Counted from the stretch's first letter, positions 11,014-23,332 are shown. The stretch: 64,000 nt of DNA from Myotis daubentonii (GCF_963259705.1 NC_081844.1:12509715-12573714); one strand, 5' to 3'. Numbers and translations: made by a program. The notes: generated by a model not told the origin, from the sequence alone.

Positions 11014-14000
11014 GAATTAATGAAGCCTGACCAACCAATATAAAAAGAAATCTATGCTTACAAATCAAGGTTGTTTTTGAGTTGCAATAAGGTTTGGCTG
11101 GACATGCTCAATGCTGCTACTTACTCATTTCTAACCAGTTGTATAGCTCCCATAATTCCCCCACCAAAAGTCAGTCCGCAACTCTGCTCCCATGTCTGAT
11201 AATGCATTTTAGGACTTACTTAAGCATTTTTTTCTGTGCTTATTGTGGACATCCATTACATTAGGTTTATTGTATCTGGCCATTACCCACTCCCCTGCTA
11301 GATCAGGGCATTCTGCAGCAAGTCATGAGAAACTCTCTTGTGCTAATGGTTCTTCCAAGCCTCGTGGCTGGAGATTCTGCACGTCCCTGATTATCCCACT
11401 GGACTAATGGACAATACTGATGACACAGTTCTTCCATGAGCCCTACTTACATACATTTCCTTCCTTACACACATTTTTAGCCAGGGAACCCTCAACCCTG
11501 AATACTAGATCCTTTGATGTGCCTCCACCAGTCTTTGTATGCATCAGCTTCACACTAATTATTTGGATAAACCTTTGGCTCTGATACATTAAAGAGTCCA
11601 GGGGTCCATTCATATTAATTACTGGATCCTATTCTGTTATATCCAAGTCCAATCCATGTTGCTTCTAAGCCCCCAAAGCAACAAACAGTTTGCCATTTAA
11701 CCATACAGAAAATAGCCTTTGATATTGACACAACCTTCACAATGCCCTATCTCCACAACAGCACTTCTAAATTCTAATCATAGTTTGGGATTCAGTCTGC
11801 CTTAGGCACTGAGAGCCCCTGAAGTGATGGGGTGCCAATGTAGGTCTTCCTGTTCTCACCCTCCAAATTTTTGAGTGAGCCAAAGCCCTATCCACTTTGG
11901 TTTTTACCACAATTAAGGTTTTAAATCTTAAATTGCAAAATATTATTAGGACAACAAAATCAACAATAATATTTTACATTGGGACAGTATACTAGCCTTG
12001 TTTGTCATGTAAATTGTCTCAAAGATGTTCATAAGATAAATGAAAACACCAGAGTTCTAAGAGGTTAAGGCATTTGTTATTAAACACTGGTTGATTTTTG
12101 AGGTCACCCAGCTAGTTAGATAATGCTCTTTTCATTATCTCACCAAGCTGATTATTTCTCTACTGTTTATCTTGGTACTGTACTGTGATCCAGAGCACTT
12201 ACAGAAGATAAGTCCTTTAACACATACATTTTAAAAACAAACTGTAACTGGCCAAGGACAATTTCCTTTGGAGTAAAACATGTAAACTCTCACGGAAGCC
12301 TCAAAATATGGCTTGGTATGATTGTACCCCCATCTTTAGAACAGACTACCCACCAGTAAGGTTATGAATGCTTCCGCAAACCCTTGAAGATGGCTTTAGA
12401 GAAAATTGAAAGCTCAGGGAATCCAACCAGGCACATGCTTCATAGATCTGAAAAAAACCTCTCTGACATGGCACATCGGTGGTTTTGCAATAAACATTGA
12501 AATTTAATAATTTCTTAATTCTGAAGGTCATAAAGCTACAACAAAAGTTGAACTTCAAAACTGCTTTCAGCAAGGGAAATTAGATGAGACATCACCCTGC
12601 AAATGCTATTTGACGTACCCGCCTGCACAATTTAATCTTATCCGCCCCAGCAATGTTCACAATTCCCACCAAGTGGCAGAAGGAAAAGTGTGTGCTTCTT
12701 TTGAAGGTCACATGGAAGTGCTCTTGAGTGTCCCACTACGTTCTCTGTCAGAGCCTTTCCAGCCTAAGGATTTCCATCCAGCACAGGGACCCACCATCAC
12801 AAGTTAACCTCTTTGGTCACCGTGAGCTTCATGGCCTCAAGCAACTCATCCAGGAGAAAACACCGCTTTGTGTAGGGAAGCTAATGAAAATCAAGACAAC
12901 ACGATAAGGTAGTAAAAGCTCCAACAAAGTTGGGAGACAGTGTTGGAGCAAAAGTCCTGACACATCCAAAAATAAATGGGCTTAAGTTTCTTTCATATAG
13001 CAAAAGTCTACAGTAACAGCAAACTGAAGAATGCCAATGGTTGGCAGGCTATTAAATTAAGATAAATGAATTAACCAGCTATGTTAGGAAATCTCAAGAT
13101 GAAGCAGCAACAGTTGGATGAACATTGAAGTATTGATAACTGAAATCTATATATTTTTTACAGATTGTGTAAATTTGACTGAGTCCTGCTCCTGATTGGT
13201 CCCAATCGTGATTAGAAAGGAGTTCCAAAAGCCAATCTCAAGAGTTTTTCATAGGAATCACTGAATATCAGTACAGAGAGATAATAAAGGGGCTTCCCGA
13301 GGATCTGTGAGTCTGTAACCTGCGTGGTGCAGGAGAGATATATGATTAGCCCAATTGGAGGCAGCATTCCCTTTCTGTAAGGAAATGGCACTCTGTTCTT
13401 GGTGGGTCCCCAAAAATAAATTTTTAGCACAGGAAGGTAAGAACACCACCTACAGAAAACTGACTAACTGATCATTGTCGCTGACCAATATTTAGTGGAT
13501 ATTTAAAAATCCAGCCCTAACCAAACAGGGCCTCGTCTGCAAAGAGGGCAGATCTGTCTTTTAACAAGCAAAACAGTTGCAGAAATCAAAGCATTGCCTT
13601 CTCAGAAAGGAACCCTAATGAAGGAAGGAGAAATAGTGTGTTCATGGAGGAAGCAACACTTTGTATCTGGGAAAGAGAGAAGTTAACTCAGAGAGGCTCC
13701 CGAAGGAGTGCGGGCTTCCGACACAGAAACTCCGCAGAAAGCAAGTGGGTAGCAAGGTGCAGGATGCACATGTGAGACCCCACTCCCACCACAAGTGTGT
13801 TTGCGAAACTGCTCTCCGAAGAGTCCCTGAGTTACCCTACAGGATTGCTAGGACCCAGATAACAGACAAGAAAAAGAAAATTAACAGGAGTTCGAACCAG
13901 GCAACTTTTCTTTTGATTGACAACTTGACATTCTCACCTGGAAGGGCTGACAGCTGAGTTGAAGGTCATTGAAACGTTTATAAAAACCACTGCCCACACA

Positions 14001-14188
14001 GAAGTATTACTGATGGTAGAATTATCAATAAGGTGACACAAGAAAGATGGCAAATGGGATTTAAAGAGAAATAAGTTCATGTTTGCCTAATGTCCCCGTT
14101 TCACTCTCAGGAGTGTCTAAGTTTAGATGAGGAAGTGGACGGTCAGCTTATTAATTAGTTACATTAGCTTCCTCCGCTCACCTGGTCT
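11014..14188. other. Long low-repeat interval without a recognised gene
   Basis: About 3.2 kb with almost no young repeats, unlike the rest of the window. The longest open stretches (for example 13661-13957 +) show no domain or signal peptide. A 75-bp block at 12340-12414 recurs at 20003-20078. I cannot tell whether conserved non-coding sequence lies here. Confidence 0.4.
12340..12414 (+). repeat. Unclassified 75-bp dispersed repeat, copy 1
   Basis: Runs from AACAGACTACCCACCAG to AAAATTGAAAGCT and is about 92% identical to 20003-20078. Similarity stops abruptly on both sides. I do not recognise the family. Confidence 0.7.
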
Positions 14189-14375
14189 GGTAGTGGCATA
14201 GCGGAGGGTGAGAGAACACTGAATCCAGGAGACCTGGGCCCGTGTCTGACCTTGCCACCACCCGCTGAAACCTCAGGCTGGGACATAACGAACCTGGGTT
14301 ACTTTCTCATCTATAAAATGAAAGAAACACTGCTTGAGTATCTCAGTGTTCTCTTCTAGCTCTAAAATTATGACT
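14189..14375 (+). mobile_element. MIR SINE relic
   Basis: Diverged MIR order: 'GGTAGTGGCATAGCGGAGGG', GACCTGGGCCC, then TTACTTTCTCATCTATAAAATG and TCTAGCTCTAAAATTATGA. Confidence 0.55.
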
Positions 14376-14894
14376 CTATAGAAAAACTTTTTTTTTTTGC
14401 CTACTTAATCCCGCCTACTCAGCCTTCACCTTACCCGCATTTCCTACAATAAAAGGAACGTCACTCCTTAGATGTCCCTGCCTCATTCCTGGACTTCTTC
14501 ACCCATGCAGATTTAATGGAATCATCTACTTATTGAAAATCAGCTTAAAAAATCTTTTGGCCGCCACCTCCTCTTTGTTTTCAGCTCTTGTAAAGCATAC
14601 TCGGGCGATTGGATGGAGTTTAATAATCCAGAGCAGCTTTTATTTTTACTTCTGCTTCTTTTTCTCCCCATCAGAATCTCTGATTAAAATGAAGCCTTTC
14701 TTATGTGACAGTTGAACAATACATTTCTTGGTGACATACTAAATGATGTGAGGTGCAAGCCCATTATTAACTTAAAGAGGAAAATGTTATACTCCACATA
14801 GAAAAGATACAGAAAATACAGGGTTGCTAAGGGGCTTGAATGTCCAGATTACCTGGATTATTCATTCTCTTAATTACGGAGAGCCAGTCGAAGA
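14376..14894. other. No recognised feature
   Basis: T-run near 14390 and AT-rich sequence. No gene. Confidence 0.35.
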
Positions 14895-15076
14895 GTGTTT
14901 CTCAACCTTGGTCGAGCACCCACATCATCTGCAAGCTTTAAACACTATTAATGTCTTGCTCTCACCCCCTAGAAATTCTGATTTAATTGATCTGGGGTAT
15001 GGCTTGGGCACACATTGGAATTTTTAAAAGCTTCACATATGATTCTAACATATGGCCAAAGCTGAGAACCATTGCA
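14895..15076. mobile_element. MER5-like hAT relic
   Basis: Begins GTGTTTCTCAACCTTGG and ends AGCTGAGAACCATTG, with AGAAATTCTGATTTAATTG in the middle. This is the pattern of the ancient mammalian MER5 group, with decayed inverted ends. Confidence 0.55.
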
Positions 15077-15503
15077 AGAGGAGGAATTAAAAGTATAATG
15101 GCAAAAATAATTAGATTCCAAGGTTCGTCTTATGAAGGTGTGGCCCTGGGACTTGGCATTTGAAGCGATCACCATGGAGATGAGCCTCAAATAATTTTGG
15201 AAAGAAGATTCAGTCCATAATTTTCTTTTTCTAATTCTTCCATGTCTATAACAGAAAAACCTCAGTGGAGATCAATAAACCTCATGACATTGCTTGCAAA
15301 CTATTCTACTCATATCTGAATGTGCACTATTCCAAGAAAAGAACCCATTGTTTTCATCAGTTTTTTAAAGGAGTCCATGACCCAAAATATCAAGAACCAC
15401 TGATTTATTGGAAAGAAAAAGACCATATGAGATGATTTATTTGGGATGGTAAATATTCTTATGTTGGTAGAATATTGGCCCTTTAAGTCAGCCCCTGGGA
15501 ATT
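15077..15503. other. No recognised feature
   Basis: No gene or repeat recognised. Confidence 0.35.
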
Positions 15504-15902
15504 AGTGTCTCTGTTTTGTTTTTGTTTTTTTTACAGTTGACATTCAGTATTTTATTTTAAATTAAATCTTTATTGTTCAGATTATTACAATTGTTCCTCT
15601 TTTTTCTCCCCATAGCTCCCCTCCACCCGGTTCCCACCCCACCCTCTGCCCTTACCTCCCCCCCTCTGTCTTCATTCATAGGTGTATGATTTTTGTCCAG
15701 TCTCTTCCCACACCCCCCACACCCTTTTCCCCCATGAGAATAGTCAGTCCACTCCCTTTCTATGCCCCGATTCTATTATATTCACCAGTTTATTCTGTTC
15801 ATCAGATTATTTATTCACTTGATTTTTAGATTCACTTGTTGATAGATGTGTATTTGTTGTTCATAATTTGTATCTTTACCTTTTTTCTTCTTCTTCCTCT
15901 TC

Positions 15903-16502
15903 TTAAAGGATACCTTTTAGCATTTCATATAATACTGGTTTGGTGGTGATGAACTCCTTTAGCTTTTTCTTATCTGTGAAGCTCTTTACCTGACTTTCAA
16001 TTCTGAATGATAGCTTTGCTGGATAAAGTAATCTTGGTTGTAGGTTCATGCTATTCATCACTTTGAATATTTCTTGCCACTCTTTTATGGACTGCATAGT
16101 TTCTGTTGAGAAATCAGCTGACAGTCGTATGGGTACTCCCTTGTAGGTAACTAACTGTTTTTCTCTTGCTGCTTTTAAGATTCTCTCTTTGTCTTTTGCT
16201 CTTGGCATTTTAATGATGATGTGCCTTGGTGTGGTCCTCTTTGGATTCCTTTTTTTTGGGGTTCTCTGTGCTTCCTGGGCTTGTAAGTCTACTTCTTTCA
16301 CCAGGTAGGGGAAGTTTTCTGTCATTATTTCTTCAAATAGGTTTTCAATATCTTGCTCTCTCTCTTCTTCTGGCACCCCCATAATTCGGATGTTGGTACA
16401 CTTGAAGTTGTCCCATTGGCTCCTTACACTATCTTCATATTTTTGGATTCTTTTTTCTTTTTGTTTTTCCGGTTGGGTGTTTTTTGCTTCTTCGAATTTC
16501 AA
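15903..16502 (-). pseudogene. HAL1-type ORF1, C-terminal half (copy B)
   Basis: About 199 codons holding the RNA-recognition segment (IRIMGVPEEEREQDIENLFE), TPRHIIIKM and the C-terminal domain with RLSADFSTET, ending KPVLYEMLKGIL. All landmarks of an L1-type ORF1p nucleic-acid-binding half are present and open. Only the frameshift at 16500 separates it from the coiled coil. Confidence 0.8.
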
Positions 16503-16741
16503 ATCTTGACTTGATTCTTGCTATCCTCTAGTCTACTGTTGGAACTCTGTATAATATTCTTTATTTCAGTCAGCGTATGCTTAATTTCTAGTTGGTCCTT
16601 TTTCATAACCTCGAGGGTCTCATTAGATTTATTGAGGGTTTCACTACATTTATCGGTGGTTTCTAGAAAATTCTTGAAAAGCCTTATAAGTGTGGTTTTG
16701 AACTCTATATCCAGTAGTTTGCTTTCCTCCATTTCTGTCAT
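16499..16741 (-). pseudogene. HAL1-type ORF1, N-terminal half (copy B)
   Basis: 80 residues from an internal ATG (MTEMEESKLLDIEFK), a heptad-rich coiled-coil stretch with one 14-residue unit (DKCSETLNKSNETL). The frame ends at TGA where one A is missing from the AAA seen in copies A and C. In the family this part trimerises ORF1p. Overlaps the C-terminal half by 4 bases. Confidence 0.75.
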
Positions 16742-18124
16742 TTGTGACCTGTTTCTTTGTCTCCGCAGTTTGGCTGCTTCCCTGTGTTGATAGAGTGGCT
16801 TTGTGTGCTAGGTGTCCTATAGGGCCCAGTGGCTCAGCCTCCCCAATTACCTGAGGTGGACACTCTTGGTGCACCCCCTTTGTGGGCTTTGTACACAGTC
16901 TTGTTGTAGTTAAGTCTTGATTGTTGTAGGTATCACTGGGAGGAATTGACCTCCAGGCCAATTGGCTGTGAGAATCAGCTGTGTCTACAGTGGGAGAACT
17001 TCTGTGCTGGAGACACCCTTATGGGGCAAGACTTGCCTCAATGGGGCTTTGGTGCTCACTGAGTCTGCCCCTGAGTGTGTCCCTTATGGATCTGAGGAGT
17101 TGTAATCTGGATGGTCCCACTCTGACCACTGTGTACACTGGCTCTTGGATCTCTAAGGAGGTGCTAATTTAGCCTCTACCTGAGGCTATCCAGCAGGAGC
17201 TATGGAGAGATCTACAGATTCCTCTTCTTTGTTTGGGGTTTGGAGGTGCCCAGATGAGGCCCAGCTGTGAAGCAATGCAAGCTGCTATGGGGCCTGGGCC
17301 TTCTTTTGGAAGTTCTGGGTCTCTCTGGCCCAGCTGCAGTTTGTTTGGTAATTTTCAGATTGCAAAGGGCCAGGCCTTTCATATGCAAAAGCCTCTGCAC
17401 ACAGCTTGGGTGGGGCGGGGTCTCAGGGGATCAACAGGGCGGAGCAAGCAGCTATCGGAGCTCCTCAGCCCTGCCTTAAGAGCCCCTGGGTCTCAGTGTC
17501 CCTCAGTAATTGTTGCAAGCACCTCTGAGAGAAAGCCACCCTCGAGTTCCCCCGATGCCAGACAGTCCAGTTTCTCCCCGTAGGAGTCTGGGTCCCCAGA
17601 GACTCACCCAGAACTGGAGTTCAGAGCCTTCAGGAGCTTGTGTCTCCCTCCCAATTGAAAAAGACAACTGCATCCTCAGTTGCCAGCCCTTTCCACGTGT
17701 GCCTCCGTACCTCTGCACTTTACTTCCACACCTCCTCTGAGTCTCAGTGTGCTTTTCTCTTTCCTTCTAGTTGTAGAATTTCCACTCAGCCAGCTTTCCT
17801 GTGGTTCTGGGTGATGTCCGTTTTGTCTTTTAGTTGTATTTTTGAAATGGTTGTGCGAGGCAGCAATTTCATGTGTTTACCTATGCCGCCATCTTGGTTT
17901 CTCCCCAGTGTCTCTGTTTAAAGAAAGTATCACTCACAAAGAGTATTGTATTTTTATTAGGTCCTAGCCCTGATGAAATGGGATTAATTCTATATGTTCT
18001 GTCCAACAGAGGTATCATGTGAAGCATCTGCATGGCCAGTTTTTGCTCTTGGTACTAAGTGAACTTTCAGAAGGGAATGCAATAGTAACATAAGCAGCAA
18101 ATATTTACCTTGAACTTACTAGCA

Positions 18125-18340
18125 GCTCCAGACACTGATCTAAGTCAGACCTTGACATATATTAACTCATTTGTTACATATGTTAACTCACAACAACCCG
18201 AGGAGATAGGTACTATCATCTTCATTTTACATGCAAGAAGATGGGAGCACAGAGAATGTGAGTAACTCAACAAGGTCTTATAGCTAGTAAGCGACAGAAC
18301 TGAGATTCAAACCAGGCAGTCTGAGTCCACAGTCCATCCT
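18125..18340 (-). mobile_element. MIR SINE relic
   Basis: Antisense MIR pattern: TATTAACTCATTTGTTACAT, GGAGATAGGTACTATCATC, TCTTATAGCTAGTAAGCG and GAGATTCAAACCAGGCAGTC. One of the best preserved MIRs here. Confidence 0.85.
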
Positions 18341-19429
18341 TCACTAAATGTCACAGAAATGAGAGGACTAACTGGACATCTAGTCATAAATGTTTGGAAA
18401 ACCTTTCACTGCTGCAAAGTAAGTGCTCCTTTTTATCCTCCTTACTGTTATTAGTGGGCTAGAAATTTAGGGTGACTACAATACAATTGGATGTATTCTG
18501 GTGGCAATACTACAGTTGTGAGAACTGAAGTATGATACAATGGAATGTGTTCTATTTCTGGTTATTTACCAAGAGTTTCCACTCACTTAAAAGTTGCCAC
18601 TGAAAATGTTTGACCTCTTTCCTAAGTGCTCATGGAGACAAGAGTTTGAAGAAAGGCCAATGGTTACTACAAACCTTGAAGATGGCAAGCAGGCTGCTTT
18701 GGTTTTACATGAAGAATCATCCTGAGTCTTCTTTGTCATTGGATTGAACCCCTCTGCAGAAAGTCTAAATGTGCAGTCATAAAATACATGCCATTTTTTA
18801 CCACTCCCATCGCTGACACTCGAATGATTCCATGCTAAATACAAGTCCTACTGGTTACCGTAGGAACCACTCCCCCCAAGTTATGCTTAGAGAGGTGGCT
18901 TGCAGCTTTGGATCTCAAAGGATGAAGAAATTGGATGTCCTTCAAGATGACCTTCTGGCCCTTCCAAAGACATCACTGTGGCCAAATCTAAAATGTCTAT
19001 GGCCTCCATCATAAAAATTGATGGAAAGTGCCATGGTATTTGTGCATGTCTCTTTCATTTTCCTTCATCAGCCAAAGCTTTGCAGTTTGGAATATCACTG
19101 ATAATTTCTGAACTGTCTCCTGCAACTCAAAGGCATGCACTTGCTCTGCCAGTGACTCACCAGGAGACCTCTATCCAGAACCTCTATAGGTAGCAGCGTT
19201 GAAGGTTATGCTCTCCTCTGTCACCAAACAAAGCATCTGAGGGGACCATGCAACCGCATTGCTGATCTTGTCTGCTGTGTTGGCACCAGAAGTTACATAG
19301 TGACATATACAAAGCCTAGGGGAATGGAAAGGCAGACATGTGACACCCTCACATGTGACACCATCATCCCAGAGGAGTTGAATGTTTCTGTGTCAGAGAC
19401 ATGACAGAACTGTCAAAAGTAAAAGTTAA
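18341..19429. other. No firmly recognised feature; possible decayed coding-derived segment
   Basis: The minus strand at 18587-18844 has an 85-codon open stretch (GSGKKWHVFYDCTFRLSAEG) that reads protein-like. Upstream minus-strand sequence to about 19250 has frame fragments broken by stops. I do not recognise the source. It could be an old processed pseudogene or chance. Confidence 0.25.
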
Positions 19430-19585
19430 CTCTAGCCTTGGTCTAGTGGCTAAGTTTGTTGGAGTTTTCACTCAAAAAGGTTGAGTGTTTGATACCTGGT
19501 CAGAGTGGGTATGGGAGGCAACTGATCAATCTCTCTCTCCCTCTCTCTCTCAAAAATCAATAAACATATCTTGGGGTGAGATTTT
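19430..19585 (+). mobile_element. VES-related SINE, older type, degenerate
   Basis: TTGGTCTAGTGGCTAAGTTT head, GGGAGGCAACTGATCAATCT, tail AAAAATCAATAAACATATC followed by the TTGGGGTGAGA relic of the palindromic tail. Confidence 0.7.
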
Positions 19586-20002
19586 TTTAAAAGTTTTCTT
19601 GAATGGCCTTTATGTTGTGCAATAGCGTATGTTTTTGCTGTTGTTCAGTAACAATGTAGAAACAGCAACATTTTTTTTTCATCAAAATAGAAAGGAAAAA
19701 CAAAGAATAACTATAAACACACTGGTATCATTCAGTCGGTGACCACAGCACCTTCATTGTCCCATCCCCACTTGACTGTCACTACTGTGTTTATGTACCT
19801 GCTCACAGGTTGGCATTTCTTTATGCACACCTTTCTGACTCTCCCTCGTGACCTCCCTCCTGAGAGATGCTGAATCTCTTAGGCTCTTCCCTCAATTACT
19901 TGGCTTCTTAGCAGATGCCCTGACTACTGAGTGGGAGGGAATTTGGTCCAGTTCAAAAGAGACCCACTTCCCTCCTCTACCCACAACCTCATCTAGTTAT
20001 AT
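19586..20002. other. No recognised feature
   Basis: No gene or repeat recognised. Confidence 0.35.
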
Positions 20003-20078
20003 AACAGACTACCCCCCCAATAAGGTTATGAATGCTTCCACAAACACTTGAAGATGGCTTTAGAGAAAATTGAAAGCT
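20003..20078 (+). repeat. Unclassified 76-bp dispersed repeat, copy 2
   Basis: About 92% identical to 12340-12414 in the same orientation, including GGCTTTAGAGAAAATTGAAA. Flanks differ. Confidence 0.7.
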
Positions 20079-20104
20079 ACATCAGTGAACAGAATAGACC
20101 AAAA

Positions 20105-20340
20105 TCTAATAGTTCAATGGCTTGCTCAAAGTAATTCATTAAACAATTATTATGTACTTATGATGTATTTTGTTAAGCTAAGTTCTAGAAATACAAAGAT
20201 AAAAGAGACATTGTCCCTGCTTGCAGGAGCTTATAGCCTAGTGAGAGACAAGTATTTAAACAGGTAAGTACCACATTATGAGATAAATCCTATATAGTAC
20301 AAATATACACAAGGCAGGACAAAATCAGCAGTGGGAACAG
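20105..20340 (-). mobile_element. L2-type 3' relic
   Basis: Antisense L2 tail pattern: TTCATTAAACAATTATTATG, then ACATTGTCCCTGCTTGCAGG and AGCTTATAGCCTAGTGAGAG. Confidence 0.6.
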
Positions 20341-20649
20341 AAAGGTCTAGACTCTAGAGGCTATTTTTACCCATGATGCTTTTAGCTTCACTCTCCATTT
20401 TTAGGTAATTTTATTATTCTGCTAGTACAGCAGTTACTTGAGAGCTACTAATGAGATGTTAGACTGGAATGCCATTTTCATTTTTGGTATCACTAAGAGA
20501 ATGAAGCCCATAGGACTAAACTACATGACAATTGCATAAAATTCAGTGCTACACTGGTGAGGTACTGATATAAGGTGCCATTTTAGGGGTAGGCAAGTAA
20601 TAGTGTGGGTTGGACACCATGGTGGGGATGGGGTAGTCCAAGATGGGAG

Positions 20650-21040
20650 GGACTTCTTTACTTATCTGCAATATTCCAGGCACTTCACACCTGCTAACCT
20701 TATTAAATTCACACTGAAGCCTTCGAAGCATTTCATTATTATTATTATTATTATTAACAATCTCTCCACCCTGACTGGTGTGGCTCAGTTGGTTGGGCAC
20801 CATCCCGTGTACCGAAGGTTGTTGGTTGAAGTTGTGGGCTCAGTCCCCACATCGATGTTTCTCTCTCTCTCCTTCTACCTTCCTCTCCCTATATTATAAA
20901 ATATTTTAAAAAACAAACCCCAAATCCCACCCACCCCCTCCTTTTATAGAGGCAGATACAGAGGTTCAGAGAGACTGGGTAACTTGCAAAGATCACACAG
21001 CTAGTAAGTAAGAGAGCTGTCATGCAAACCGAGGTCGCAA
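20650..21040 (-). mobile_element. MIR SINE relic split by a VES SINE
   Basis: Left half (CAGGCACTTCACACCTGC) and right half (GATCACACAGCTAGTAAGTA) belong to one antisense MIR, separated by an ATT run (20737-20755) and the SINE at 20769. Confidence 0.7.
20769..20915 (+). mobile_element. VES-related SINE, older type
   Basis: CCCTGACTGGTGTGGCTCAG and TTGGTTGGGCACCATCCCGT head, short TC-rich body, A-rich end. Inserted in a MIR. Confidence 0.8.
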
Positions 21041-21788
21041 GGCCTACGAACCTTGAGATTCCCCTACTTCACTTCCCAGCGGTCCTGCAGTTCACAAGGT
21101 GCAGAGTCTGGGCTCCGCCCCTGAGCTGGTCTAACAGAGCTCTAAGCACTACCCTCTGCATTTTTCTATTGACTGGAAATTGCATTCGTAAGGACCTTAA
21201 ACAATGCGCCGGTGCCCTGAACCTCTGAGCTTGGAGCTTTCCTAGGTGTTCAAGTCATTGCCCAGGGTTCAGCCAGAGGAAAGCATTGTTTGAGGAACTG
21301 GCCCCTTGCGATGGCCAGCGTGAGATAAGACTGCTGACGAATGCCAAGAGGCTGCTGCAGGGGCAGCTCCATTTGGGAAGGAAAATGTGTCACTTCCTCC
21401 CGGCTCCTATGTCGTTTCTCTGCGTGGGAGGAGGGGAAGGGATCCGAGCCTTGAAAGAATTTAGAATGGGTCTGGGTGGGGTGAGGGAGGAGGCTAGTCA
21501 GAGTGGAAGAGTAGGATTTAACTGGCTCTGGCTACACCCTATTTAAAAGCCCAGCATATTTTTATTTCTTGGCTCATTCTCAGCCTACCCTTCTAACTGC
21601 TTCCTCATCCTTATTTTAATTCAGTGCTGGAATCTCAGCACATTTACCCCTTCCCCCTCCTTCTCATATGCAAAATTTCACTCCTCAATCTTTGCTGCAT
21701 CTATTTTTCTACAAAGCTGGAACATTAAGAGCTGGCCCAGTGCTTTCCAACCTCTACATAGCCCCACCCAATAGAAATGTATGTGTGC

Positions 21789-21835
<47 letters not shown>

Positions 21836-22009
21836 CTAATTCCCACAGAATAGTAATTTTTCAAAGTGTCCTGGTTTCGCTCACAGCCATACTCAGCTAT
21901 TTCCCCCTCATTGTCTCATTGAGAAAGTAATGGAAGGAAAAGAAAAAGTGGGATTCATGCTAAACCAATTTGAGTGTAATGGGGCTACAGTATTTAGAAC
22001 TGGAAGAGC
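21041..22009. other. No gene recognised; contains a (CA)n run
   Basis: A (CA) microsatellite lies at about 21790-21832. The surrounding sequence is unclassified. Confidence 0.4.
21790..21832. repeat. (CA)n microsatellite
   Basis: About 21 uninterrupted CA units. Confidence 0.95.
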
Positions 22010-22110
22010 TGTCTTTCTGCAGATGAGAAAACTAGGACCCACGGAGCCTTATTACAAATCCCCCAGCTGGTTAGGAGCAGGGCCCAGATGAGAGCTTGAG
22101 TCCCCTCAGT
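22010..22110 (-). mobile_element. MIR fragment
   Basis: GCAGATGAGAAAACTAGGAC and CCAGCTGGTTAGGAGCAGGG match the antisense MIR core. Confidence 0.6.
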
Positions 22111-23159
22111 GGGCTTTGCAGTGTCATCAGAGATTGGGCCAGAGGTGGTTTCCTCATGCTGACATGTCCGAAGCCCAGTTCTTCATTCTGTAATTCACTA
22201 CACGTGCATTAACGCACCACTAGGGCTCTGGTGGCATTTAAGGGCCCTCCATGAACTCCACCTTAAATCCCTTCTTTCCTCAAACAGCCCTGAGAGGTGG
22301 GCTTGCCACTCAGGTGCATCTTGAGTTTCACAGGCAGTAACTCCTCGAACCCCTGGCATTCTGAAGCCACCTAGATTTTGGCAACAATGAGTTTCTTTAT
22401 TTGCCCTGTTCTTTATTTGGAAGCAGCTGAGCTTTCCCCAAAACATGCTGGGACAATTCTAATTGGCACGGTGTGTGTCAACACTTCTAAACTCACCGGC
22501 CAACTTGCATTGTTCACCTTTCAAAGTGGTTCCAGGAGAGAAGCCGGTTCCCTTCCCAGGCCTTGCTCGATACCACACACACCCAACCCACGCGATCAGA
22601 AGGGCTTGTGCAAGGAGAATTTCCTGTTCTGCTGACTCATCTGCAATGAGATGGAAGACACATTTATATTTTCTTTTCCAGCTTTTAAAGGGAAATGGGC
22701 ATCTTCCGAGTTTGGATCTCTTTGAGATGAAATCAAGTACAGTCAATGCCTGGCACGTAGTAGGACTAAGTCAGTGAATACTGACTGTATTTATGATGGC
22801 CCAGAGAGCTGACTCAGAGTGGTGAGCATTCAGATGGGCTGCAAGGCAGCTAGGGTTGGAGCACCCTCTGTGTTTCCATTTTGGAAGGAGACTTTGGACT
22901 CTTGGCCAGGAGGAGAGTTTGAAGGGGTGCTCCGTGGATTTCACTTGTGAGTAGGTCTCAGTGCAGCAAGCAGACTTGATGTCCCCATGCTTTCTGACTG
23001 AGAACAAAAGGCATTCCTCTTCTTCTATCTAAACCTAAATCAAGGGAAGGATGATTCAACTCAGTGTAGGAAACAAAAGGAAATCCGTCAATAGCATTTA
23101 CATTTGGGAGGCAGTAGAGCCAGTCTTTTGCCAAACAAGATAGGAATTAAGGGGGAAAA
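22111..23159. other. No gene recognised
   Basis: Several short open frames without motifs. A small L2 or MIR tail (ATGCCTGGCACGTAGTAGG) lies near 22746-22765. Confidence 0.4.
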
Positions 23160-23332
23160 GGATCCTGATAAATTTGTGCATTTCATTGTATGTAAATGTT
23201 ACCTTTATATACATATAAAATATATAAAATAATGGAGTAGGGGGTGGGGAGTGATGGGTATATGAGGGTCTATTATAATATTGTGTTTACCTTGTAAATG
23301 TTTGGAATTTTTCACAATAAAATATTTTAAAC
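23160..23332 (+). mobile_element. L1M-type 3' end relic
   Basis: GGGTATATGAGGGTCTATTA and GGAATTTTTCACAATAAAAT match the ancient L1 3' UTR end shape. Confidence 0.45.

Larger units (their letters stand above)
15517..17906 (-). mobile_element. HAL1-type (ORF1-only L1) element, copy B
   Basis: On the minus strand the 5' end at 17906 begins GGGGAGAAACCAAGATGGCG, followed by a 5' UTR of about 1.1 kb. ORF1 runs from about 16770 to 15903 and is followed directly by the GAGGAAGAAGAAGAAAAAGG 3' UTR and AATAAAGATTTAATTT. No ORF2. AGTGTCTCTGTTT is repeated exactly at 15504-15516 and 17907-17919 (13 bp). The ATG that starts ORF1 in the sister copies is CTG here, and a 1-base deletion splits the frame. 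After the first A-rich tail there are about 20 extra bases and a second A-rich tail (15517-15560), a possible 3' transduction. Confidence 0.85.

Noticed and set aside
22198..23007. Cluster of overlapping open frames on both strands as a gene
   Set aside because: No splice pattern, motif or frame consistency; typical of moderately GC-rich non-coding DNA.
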